From Naumovozyma dairenensis CBS 421 (lineage: Eukaryota > Ascomycota > Saccharomycetes > Saccharomycetales > Saccharomycetaceae), in the NCBI RefSeq assembly GCF_000227115.2, contig NC_016482.1, forward strand, positions 682,001 to 746,000: 64,000 nt of DNA. The letters are read 5' to 3'. The notes under the pieces are model-generated. The model had not been told where the DNA came from. It did no database searches and saw only the letters and a program-made list of their open reading frames with translations. This document shows, one piece after another, positions 50,407 through 58,698 of this stretch. Position 1 is the stretch's first letter. Every line of letters starts with the position of its first letter. A program made the translations under genes and the position numbers.

Positions 50407-50729
50407 GTTGTCATATTAGCTTAGAAAATGTAGCAATATTTTACTTTATGGAATATGGTCTGTAATATCTCTAAACAAAGAATGGTGTATCTTTATTCTT
50501 TCGAATAAACTATGCCTACCACCTAACGCTAAAAATGTTATTGTTCAGATCTTCACCTTCTCTTTTTAGCTTTATTTTTTCTACCAAATTTTTCAGATTT
50601 AGCCGCCCAAGCTTTAAGGTGTGTGTTAGCTATAAAAAATCAACAAATGGCTGTCCAAATTTGATAACTTATGGTACAAAAGTTAATACATGCTTTACCA
50701 ATACTATATAAAAAAATAGATCACATAAC
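50407..50729. other. POB3-ITT1 intergenic region
   Basis: This 323-bp stretch is the POB3 terminator and ITT1 promoter on the minus strand. It is AT-rich and nothing was recognised. Confidence 0.6.
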
Positions 50730-52361
50730 TTATTCTACCTTAGGTTTCTTCGTTGGTCTTTCATCAGAACCACTTCCTTCTTCGTCATCACTAACTGGAG
50801 CATCAGAATCAAACTCTTCTGCAACATCCTCTTCACCAGAACTTGCATGGAAATCAACATCTTCAGATTCATCATCTTCACCAGCTGATCCCATATTTAT
50901 ATCACCTTCATCACTGTCTGAACCAAGAGCATTTTGTAATCTTTCTTGTGTTTCTTTCTCTTCATTCTTAACTCTTAAATTCTTTGATTTCAAAAACTGT
51001 TCAAGTAATTGTTGTTCTTCTTTGCTAATATTACCGAATGTTGTAGACCCTCTGTTCAAACGTAACACCACTTCTAAATCAAAAGTTCTAGAAGATGTAG
51101 AACTTTGACCTGCCCTGGAAATGTTCACGGAACTGACATCAGAGAATGGGATATATAGAGTTGGTTTAGTTAAGAAGAAGAAAGCATTATCTAAGGGATA
51201 TAGATAACCTTCATTCGCCTTGTATGAACATGACACAGCACACTGATCAAACTTTGATGTATAACTACCTGGCACGATGACTCTACGGTCAGTCAACCCT
51301 TTTAGAACATGACTTATAACAACATGTGTCTTTGCATCGTATGACTTCTTTAATTTATCTTTGTAGTTAGCTTCATAATCGTCATCTTCTAGATTCAATT
51401 GAACTTCAGTTTCTTCATCTTTTTGGAATTGTAGTACTAAGAATGGATAAGTGGTTTGACCTTGACGCAATGGTGGTTCTATGGCTAAAACAATCAAATG
51501 GTGAATATCATCAGCTTTAGGAAGTGAAACGATTCTTTGGATTTGACGATGTTGTAGTTTGTATTCATAAGTTTTACCTCTAAGTCTGATGGAATTTTTG
51601 TAAATATCGATATCGTAACGGCCTCTTGGGGTAGCGAAGAAAACATCTTGGAATGAGACAATGGCATCACCTGCAACTTCACCAATATCTGCCTTCTCTC
51701 TTAATTCCCCATAGAATGCTTCAGCCAAACTCTTTTCTTCTTTCTCCATATCGACATCTTCACCTTCACCTTCTTTTTCTTCTTCTTTCTTTGGTACTTC
51801 TCCCTCTTCATCTCCGGTAGTTAAAGTACCTGGTATATAAAATCTCATTTCAACTAACTCATCACCGGCTGGTTGGTACTCTTCATTTTGAATATTAAAT
51901 TCAATACCGACCTCATTTTTGGAAGTCAAATTAGTATTATTGATATGACTATATGGGACTTCAAAAGTTGGTTTCCCATTCAAGGCAAAAATCAATTCAT
52001 TTCTAGCCAAATCAGTTTTCCCCCAATTCCAACCACGTAAAGAATGTTCCTTATGCTCAATTTGTATGCTAAACCTATGATGGAACTCACTCTTAATCAA
52101 ATTGAAATCGTCTTGAGAAAACCCATCTAATTGAACAACACCTTGATTCTTGGTGTTAATCTTCAATTCATAACCTCTACAGGCTCTACTCCATTGAATA
52201 GTGGATAATTCAGTAGCTGGTAATAGGAATGGGGCCTTTGCTTTGTTCGAGGCAGACCCACCACTGGCGGATGCCTTCCAACCTAACCCTGAGTCAGCGA
52301 TACGGAACCTACCGTTGAATTTGGATTGGTTTAAATAAATTCTGTCAAAATCAGCACTCAT
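50730..52361 (-). CDS. POB3: FACT complex subunit Pob3
   Basis: The 543-residue SSRP1 homologue has an N-terminal dimerisation domain (FDRIYLNQSKFNGRFRIADSGLGWK). A tandem PH middle domain follows (ATPRGRYDIDIYKNSIRLRGKTYEYK around 245-275; SYKANEGYLYPLDNAFFFLTKPTLYI around 380-405). The tail is strongly acidic (about 480-540) and ends in RPTKKPKVE. It lacks the HMG box, which yeasts supply as Nhp6. With Spt16 it reorganises H2A-H2B during transcription and replication. A frame of 145 codons on the opposite strand is the antisense of the acidic tail. Confidence 0.97.
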   Translation of the reverse strand: MSADFDRIYLNQSKFNGRFRIADSGLGWKASASGGSASNKAKAPFLLPATELSTIQWSRACRGYELKINTKNQGVVQLDGFSQDDFNLIKSEFHHRFSIQIEHKEHSLRGWNWGKTDLARNELIFALNGKPTFEVPYSHINNTNLTSKNEVGIEFNIQNEEYQPAGDELVEMRFYIPGTLTTGDEEGEVPKKEEEKEGEGEDVDMEKEEKSLAEAFYGELREKADIGEVAGDAIVSFQDVFFATPRGRYDIDIYKNSIRLRGKTYEYKLQHRQIQRIVSLPKADDIHHLIVLAIEPPLRQGQTTYPFLVLQFQKDEETEVQLNLEDDDYEANYKDKLKKSYDAKTHVVISHVLKGLTDRRVIVPGSYTSKFDQCAVSCSYKANEGYLYPLDNAFFFLTKPTLYIPFSDVSSVNISRAGQSSTSSRTFDLEVVLRLNRGSTTFGNISKEEQQLLEQFLKSKNLRVKNEEKETQERLQNALGSDSDEGDINMGSAGEDDESEDVDFHASSGEEDVAEEFDSDAPVSDDEEGSGSDERPTKKPKVE

Positions 52362-52829
52362 GGTTAATATTCTTGGGCAATTTTACTGTAATAACTATAA
52401 GAAATAGACTGATAAAGGAGGGTCGGTTGGTTGTACTTATACCTTCCTCTTCTTATTAACAATAGTTTTCCATGTAAAATGTCAACTGGATTTATTCATC
52501 AATCTGCAATAGTGTAAATTTCAACTGAGGCGTGTACCGGGTAATGGCAAAATACAACTACCTGTATGTAACTGTACCGTAGACATAAAATTAGATGAAG
52601 GAAGGGTCACCGCCAATACTAAAACCGATTCTAATTAATACAACTGCTACTAAGTTGTTAACCTAGGCATGACTATAACTGAATTTTTTTAATATGCTAT
52701 CTTCTTTTTAAATGCTTACAAAGGATGGTCATGATATATGTTTTTTAAGGGTTTTGCACAATATATATAAATATATATGTAAGATATTATGATTGTATAG
52801 GTGGGTTCATGCCGCTTACATATATTCTT
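52362..52829. other. DAK1-POB3 intergenic region
   Basis: This is 468 bp of DAK1 terminator and POB3 promoter. A CGGGTAA Reb1-type core lies at 52538-52544, about 180 bp upstream of POB3. TA-rich stretches (52756-52785) lie near the DAK1 3' end. Confidence 0.55.
52538..52544 (+). promoter_or_regulatory. Possible Reb1 site upstream of POB3
   Basis: CGGGTAA is an exact Reb1 core in a typical promoter position. A chance match is possible. Confidence 0.35.
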
Positions 52830-54578
52830 CTAGAATGCAGATTCAATACCTTTCAAGAATTCAGTAAAACCCACAGCACCTGGATCGGCAACATTAGAAG
52901 AATCACCAACATAGGAAGCTCTGCCGAATTTGGCCTCAAAAGTTCCTGTGGATTTGGCACCTTCAGCTGCCGCTTGAACGGCTTTCTTGAAGTCTTTTGA
53001 CTTGGCAAATTCTTCGATGAATGGCGCCAACGCATCAACCAAAGTAGATGAGCCCTTCCTTGCCTTTGTATATTTGAATAAAGTTTCTAGTGCAATTTCG
53101 AACGCTTCAGCGGTAGCTTCTGCTGTGACTGGATCACCTTTATTCTTCAATACTTGAATTAATCCATGAGAAAATCCAGAAATTAAAATCGAATATAAAC
53201 CACCAGATGTACCACCCATAGAGCCTTCAATAATATCCGAGATTTGAGCTGTGGCAACAGATAAAGAGGTCTTGGATAATTTATCTAGGTTCTCGGTTAT
53301 GCCGTTGACACCGGCTACCAACGTGTAGCCACAATCACCATCACCAACTTGAGAATCCAATTTGGTAATATGTGGTTCACTCTTTATAATTTGTTCAGCA
53401 CCGGCTTTCATCCATTTAGAAAACGATTCATAATCGTATGTACCAACTTCTTTAACTTTAACATCATTATGTAAGATCTCATGGTTAACAGATGGTGCCA
53501 TCTTATTTTCGAAATCAGCAATTGGCCAACCAGGAGCATCCGTAAAGTCATTTAATAGATTAATGACTGAAGTAACTTCAGAAAACTTAGAAGATAACTC
53601 CTTATTAACTTTAGAAGCATTCAATAAAGTTATACTGAATCCATTACCATTGAATGAAGTCATTACAGTACCAACAATAGTTTTGACAGGCTTGATATTA
53701 TACTGTTCAGCTAAGAAATCAGTGGTAATGGATGCAATGGATGAAATGATCAAGTTAGAAACTCCCCCTAGATTGTTGATTAATAAGACGACTTCATCGT
53801 CTTTCTTGAAATCAACGAATGCTCTATCCTTATCCGTGGAATCTAACAATTTGGGCAACATGTGATTAGAAATTAGATCTTCGGTTGATGGAATTGGTTC
53901 TAAGACTTTAACACCAGGCTCATTATGGATACCCATACCTAATTCCATTTGTTTTTCATTTAATTCACTTTCGAATTTTCTACCTGGAACTTTGCAGTGA
54001 TCCAATGACGAACCAATGGTAACCATGGCATCATTGACAATATATGCCACACTTTCAGTACCATCTAAACCATACTTTTCCGAATACTTTTCTGCAAAGG
54101 CACCTACAATCTTATGGACTAAAACTGTACCTGCTAATGCTCTTCTTCCAACCATCCCACCTTTCTCTCTCCCAACGGCGACATCTTCGCCTACAACGAC
54201 GACACGACAGTCAATTCCCAATGCTCTTGCCCTTTCAGCAGATAAACCGAAATGTAGGACGTCACCAGTATAGTTCTTGACAATTAAGAGAACACCTTTA
54301 GAATTTTCAGCAATCAATTGTATACCATTCAATATTTGCTTCGTGGAAGGAGAAGCAAAAACGTCACCACAGACAGCACCACTTAACATTCCTTCACCAA
54401 TAAAACCAGCATGTGTAGGTTCATGACCACTCCCACCACCTGAAATCAATGCGATTTTATTCTTGTCTGTTGTTCTATACAGGAATTTTTCTTCTGGGAC
54501 TAATGTGATTGAGGGATTGGCTAGGACAAATCCCTTGAGACTTGATGTGATAGGGTCTGATACTTCGAAAGACTTCAT
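52830..54578 (-). CDS. DAK1: Dihydroxyacetone kinase Dak1
   Basis: The 582-residue ATP-dependent kinase phosphorylates dihydroxyacetone, detoxifying it and linking glycerol use to glycolysis. The DhaK domain (about 1-345) has ISGGGSGHEPTHAGFIGEGM and the substrate-binding histidine in SSLDHCKVPG. The DhaL ATP domain (about 385-580) has LDSQVGDGDCGYTL and GSMGGTSGGLYS. The length is that of S. cerevisiae Dak1 (584). It is followed by a long upstream region and the tRNA/LTR island; COG8 beyond matches YML071C. Confidence 0.97.
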   Translation of the reverse strand: MKSFEVSDPITSSLKGFVLANPSITLVPEEKFLYRTTDKNKIALISGGGSGHEPTHAGFIGEGMLSGAVCGDVFASPSTKQILNGIQLIAENSKGVLLIVKNYTGDVLHFGLSAERARALGIDCRVVVVGEDVAVGREKGGMVGRRALAGTVLVHKIVGAFAEKYSEKYGLDGTESVAYIVNDAMVTIGSSLDHCKVPGRKFESELNEKQMELGMGIHNEPGVKVLEPIPSTEDLISNHMLPKLLDSTDKDRAFVDFKKDDEVVLLINNLGGVSNLIISSIASITTDFLAEQYNIKPVKTIVGTVMTSFNGNGFSITLLNASKVNKELSSKFSEVTSVINLLNDFTDAPGWPIADFENKMAPSVNHEILHNDVKVKEVGTYDYESFSKWMKAGAEQIIKSEPHITKLDSQVGDGDCGYTLVAGVNGITENLDKLSKTSLSVATAQISDIIEGSMGGTSGGLYSILISGFSHGLIQVLKNKGDPVTAEATAEAFEIALETLFKYTKARKGSSTLVDALAPFIEEFAKSKDFKKAVQAAAEGAKSTGTFEAKFGRASYVGDSSNVADPGAVGFTEFLKGIESAF

Positions 54579-55924
54579 GTTCTTATTCTATTCAAGTGTG
54601 TTAATACTCGCTATATCGCTAAGTGGTAGTTACAGATGTCCGATTGTGAGTTAATGTTTTACTGGTTATCGATTAAATACAAACGAGATTAAGATGATCG
54701 GGAATCGTTTTTATAGCTATAGTTGTTTAATGACAAAAACCCTTTTTCGGAGATCGATGAGCAATATAGAAGGAATAGAGTTATTTTCCGTCACCACGTA
54801 ATCACGAGAAAAAAAGGTACGTACATCGTTAGTTTGCCAAGAACAGCAGCTGCTAAACAAAAGCACGGGATAGTGTGATATTTAATGTAATTGAAATAGA
54901 TGGAAAACAATTGTAAATAGGCCATATTACAGGTATCTGATATACTATATAGATATTCTGGTATTCGCGGTTAAGAAATAAAATATGTGAAAAAGAATGT
55001 ATCTGCCTTACTTGTTGTATAAAAATTCCAGGTCTTGTTACTTTTTTCAATAAGTTAAAGCTCATATAAATATGGAAACTTAAAAAGGGTTTTGTAACTA
55101 TTTTTTTTATCGTATATCTCAATAAACGCTCGATTTACTGTTCCTTCAGTATGACGGGTCATATACAGTCACCTGGGGATGTAATTTCCTGCTATCAATG
55201 GTAAGCCCATTATATCTACTAATCCAATACACTGAGCAAACCAAGGAATCACTAAATTGAAATAGCCTCAATTTACCAAGATTCTTCTCCTCTCTCTCTC
55301 GTGGACTAGTTTCTCCTTATCATCATCAGTAAATCATTCTATGGCTTTGTAGTGATTCATAGACAAAGTGCCCACACATTGTCGTATAAGAAGGACAACG
55401 TGAATCAATACCTAGAACGTTTCGTAATTGTATAATTTCGCTAACAAAATATTTATGAAGAAGACAATTTTACCCCATGTAACATGAAGTTCATGGGAAA
55501 ATCCCATCCTACTCTTTCTTTCTATCTGATAGAAAATTATCATTCTACAAACGTGATAAATACCTTACATGATGGATCCTTAAAAACTTTCAATAGTCCA
55601 TTCAAGTCAGATAAATAGTCACGTTCCAATGCTCTATTTCAGTACACCATAAAATTACTGTTTACACTTGTGTTTAACTCATTTAAATGACCTTCAACAT
55701 GCCGAGGAGATATGAAGAAGGCACCAGGATAACGATAGATTTACATAACTTCTCCAATATTCATTCACTTTGTCGTACAACCTTTCAGAGTAGGAAATTC
55801 GTCTCAAACCCTGTCAAGAAAACATACAATGTAGATTTAATGGAGAAATTCTTGTTTCCCAGAGGCCTGAGGCAGAAGCTAATCTACTCAAACTCCGATA
55901 CAAAAAAATCTTGGGAAGTAAAAA
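54579..55924. other. DAK1 upstream region
   Basis: This 1346-bp stretch has no gene I can support. A CTCTCTCTCTC tract lies near 55290-55310. Frames at 54853-55122 (minus) and 55687-55959 (plus) have no family signal, and the second overlaps the tRNA gene. No LTR of either family in this window was recognised here. Confidence 0.5.
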
Positions 55925-55996
55925 CACTCACGCTGGGGGTCGAACCCAGAATCTTCTGATTAGAAGTCAGACGCGTTGCCATTACGCCACGCAAGC
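55925..55996 (-). tRNA. tR(UCU): tRNA-Arg (anticodon UCU), copy 1
   Basis: The 72-base gene folds as a cloverleaf: acceptor GCTTGCG/CGTGAGT, anticodon loop CTTCTAA with TCT, T arm CTGGG-TTCGACC-CCCAG. The B box GGTTCGACCCC is intact. No intron is present. A T5 terminator follows at 55920-55924 (read on the minus strand). It closely matches S. cerevisiae tRNA-Arg(UCU), which reads AGA, the main yeast arginine codon. The LTR inverted repeat begins 98 bp upstream. Confidence 0.97.
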
Positions 55997-56094
55997 TTAT
56001 TTCTTGGGTTTTGAAAAATATCCGAGCGGTATAACAAAGTATTGACTTTATGTCCAAGTGTCACAAAGAAGGATGTTTATTTTATTATTGTGTG

Positions 56095-56661
56095 TGCTGG
56101 AACGATATTCGTAGTAAGTATTACTATTAATATCCTATGGTAAATGTGTAGATATCAAGTTTGGTACAATGTCCTCTAATATGACGCGAAACGATTACCG
56201 AACCTGGTAAATGCTGGAATGATATTTTTAATAAGGTACTATTAATATCCTATGGTAAGAATACAGATATCAAGCTTGGTACAACGTCTTCTACAAAGAC
56301 ACGAACTAATGATTACCAAAAATGGTAAAGACGCGTAAGACTACAGGCATCGACGCGACACGATAGTTGAATTATCGTGTCTGCCAGCGTTAAGTCACAT
56401 TTTCGTGTTTCTGTTTCATCATCAAGAAAGGTATAAATAGACCAATAACTCGAAGTTTCAATTCCTATTTTTTCTGATATTATTTTTTATACTTATATAT
56501 TTTTTTATTATTTTATTTTTAAGAAAGAGGTAACCTTTTTTACACACATTAATAAGGAAAATTAGCTCTTACTATAATTCATAACAAACATAATCAATTT
56601 TTAGGATGGAAAATTACAACTACAAGATCAGAGAAAATATGAGAAAGGATGCTTCCGAGCG
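56095..56661 (+). repeat. LTR family B, left arm of a long inverted repeat
   Basis: The arm starts TGCTGGAACGATATTCG and ends GCTTCCGAGCG. The first 117 bp (56095-56211) are a diverged duplicate of the next stretch, which restarts with TGCTGGAATGAT at 56212. A TATAAATA box lies at 56432-56439 and an ATG at 56606 (MENYNYKIRENMRK), which is probably a gag start inside the LTR, as in Ty1. This family differs from the LTR of the full-length element. Orientation is away from the left tRNA gene. Confidence 0.85.
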
Positions 56662-56883
56662 CTTGCATGGCATTCGACTTAATTCAACATAAGATATTCA
56701 ATTATAATTCACTAAACGTTATACAGCTACAAAGATGTATGGTGCATAACGTAGTTGGGTCATTACTTCGAACCTGGTAAACTTCATAATAATTCTTAAC
56801 TCACTTAACTGATAATGACACTTAACTGATAATGACACTTAACTGATAATGACACATAATTTCGTGACAGTAATTACTCACAC
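56662..56883. other. 222-bp loop of the inverted repeat
   Basis: This is unique sequence between the arms, with no open frame of note. It contains three exact 17-bp tandem units (56804-56854). Confidence 0.7.
56804..56854 (+). repeat. Three tandem 17-bp repeats in the hairpin loop
   Basis: CTTAACTGATAATGACA occurs three times without a mismatch. Confidence 0.95.
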
Positions 56884-57446
56884 CGCTCGGAAGCATCCTT
56901 TCTCATATTTTCTCTGATCTTGTAGTTGTAATTTTCCATCCTAAAAATTGATTATGTTTGTTATGAATTATAGTAAGAGCTAATTTTCCTTATAATGTGT
57001 GTAAAAAGGTTCCTCTTTCTTAAAAATAAATAATAAAAAAATATATAAGTATAAAAAATAATATCAGAAAAAATAGGAATTGAAACTTCGAGTTATTGGT
57101 CTATTTATACCTTTCTTGATGATGAAACAGAAACACGAAAATGTGACTTAACGCTGGCAGACACGATAATTCAACTATCGTGTCGCGTCGATGCCTGTAG
57201 TCTTACGCGTCTTTACCATTTTTGGTAATCATTAGTTCGTGTCTTTGTAGAAGACGTTGTACCAAGCTTGATATCTGTATTCTTACCATAGGATATTAAT
57301 AGTACCTTATTAAAAATATCATTCCAGCATTTACCAGGTTCGGTAATCGTTTCGCGTCATATTAGAGGACATTGTACCAAACTTGATATCTACACATTTA
57401 CCATAGGATATTAATAGTAATACTTACTACAAATATCGTTCCAGCA
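56884..57446 (-). repeat. LTR family B, right arm of the inverted repeat
   Basis: This is the reverse complement of the left arm along its full length, including the duplicated head. I see about one base change and a handful of single-base indels, mostly in A/T runs. Because both arms share the compound head, they derive from one inverted duplication and not from two independent LTR insertions. Confidence 0.9.
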
Positions 57447-57601
57447 GATATGTTAGAGAAAAGTAGTGACTAGTAGTAAAGGTTATTGACAAGAGAAAAA
57501 GTATTTTGGAAAGATTATAAAAGGACTGAAAGTTGAACTAGAATTAGAGGTATTTTAGTTAGTTAGTTATATCTCTTTATTAGTTATTGTTTATACTATA
57601 T
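57447..57601. other. Spacer between right arm and third LTR
   Basis: This 155-bp AT-rich stretch has a TATAAAAGG-like box (57516-57524) and GTTA repeats. It may be an LTR remnant of another family, but I cannot show it. Confidence 0.35.
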
Positions 57602-58109
57602 CGCTCGGAAGCAGCGTTTCCTGCTAATCGTGTTTCATTATAAGCGTAAGATTCCAGTGTAGATTAAGATTTGTGCTAAATATGAATTATAATAAGGGTA
57701 ATTTAATATCCTCCTTTTATTTTATGTAAAGGAGCTCGGTTTTATTAAAAATAANNNNNNNNNNNNNNNNNNNNAAATAAGTAAATAAAATAGTATATAT
57801 AAATAATAATAATATAAATAAAAACAAGGAGGAAAGAGAAAATACGATACTTCGAGTCAGGGGGTCGTATTTATATTCTTGTCAATAGCGGAATAGTTAA
57901 TACGAGATCACAGTTTATCATTGGCATAAGAATTGATTGACTAGTTTGGTATTCATCAATCGTGTCGCGTCGTGCTGTTATTCACTCGCGTTCCTTCCAT
58001 ATTTGGTAACCAGTTCGTGTCTGTTATAGAAAACGTTGTACCAAGGTGGATGTCTAGACCTTTACCATAGAATATTAATAGTACCTTTATCTTGAACATT
58101 GTTCGAGCA
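57602..58109 (-). repeat. Diverged solo LTR of family B, containing an assembly gap
   Basis: Read on the minus strand it starts TGCTCGAACAATG, shares the blocks GGTACTATTAATAT and CTATGGTAA and the ACACGAACT region with the arms, and ends GCTTCCGAGCG. It is clearly older than the arms. Twenty N (57755-57774) interrupt an AT-rich run. No matching target duplication was found. Confidence 0.75.
57755..57774. other. 20-N sequence gap
   Basis: Twenty undetermined bases lie inside the diverged LTR. The true length and content here are unknown, and the arrangement across it is an assembly inference. Confidence 0.99.
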
Positions 58110-58286
58110 CGAGAAAATAAAATATATAAGAGATATATAGATATATGTATACGTTATGTATAGTACTATTTGGCAAATGCTAAAAGAGGACGACTGGTTA
58201 TACCTTGAAAAAGTGTTAGTAACATTGCTACACATATTTCTCCCAATTTAACTGATCCAAAGGACAGTTATGAATTATTTCCAACA

Positions 58287-58319
58287 AATAGTACCTTTAT
58301 CTTGAATATTGTTCGAGCA
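58287..58319 (-). repeat. 33-bp fragment of a family B LTR head
   Basis: On the minus strand it begins TGCTCGAACAATATTC and matches the first 33 bases of the LTR at 57602-58109 with one change, then diverges. It lies 99 bp upstream of the right tRNA gene, mirroring the 98-bp spacing on the left. Confidence 0.7.
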
Positions 58320-58418
58320 TATATAAAGAGAGCAACCCGAATTATACATTCGTTAGAATCCCTAAATTGTACTCTCTGATCTATTATCTATCCCATATTT
58401 TACAAAAAACAAAGATAA

Positions 58419-58490
58419 GCTTGCGTGGCGTAATGGCAACGCGTCTGACTTCTAATCAGAAGATTCTGGGCTCGACCCCCAGCGTGAGTG
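58419..58490 (+). tRNA. tR(UCU): tRNA-Arg (anticodon UCU), copy 2, with C at position 54
   Basis: It is identical to copy 1 except T-to-C at the first T-loop base (position 54), giving CTGGG-CTCGACC-CCCAG and an altered B box GGCTCGACC. A T6 terminator follows. About 20 bp of 3' flank is shared with copy 1, so the two arose by duplication in inverted orientation. U54 is nearly invariant and is the ribothymidine site, so this copy may be weak or a pseudogene. Confidence 0.9.
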
Positions 58491-58698
58491 TTTTTTACTT
58501 CTCAAGATTTTTTGAAAGTTCAGTGTTTTGGTTAAAGATTTGGTAACATATTTAGGCTACACGTAAATCTATAGTTGAGCATTAATGAATTCCAAAACTA
58601 TGAATTTCGAATATCTTCTAGATGTTCCTTTTTTATAATCGTAAACTCATATGCCAAGAATCGAGGTGATATAGTGCCATTGAATACTGGTTAACGCC

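Noticed and set aside
54853..55122. 89-codon minus-strand frame
   Set aside because: No recognisable family or transmembrane layout; AT-rich intergenic DNA.
55687..55959. 90-codon plus-strand frame
   Set aside because: It overlaps the tRNA-Arg gene on the opposite strand and has no protein signal.
56024..56030. CCGAGCG next to the left tRNA gene, like the end of family B LTRs
   Set aside because: Only seven bases match and the preceding sequence is unrelated to the LTR, so chance is likely.
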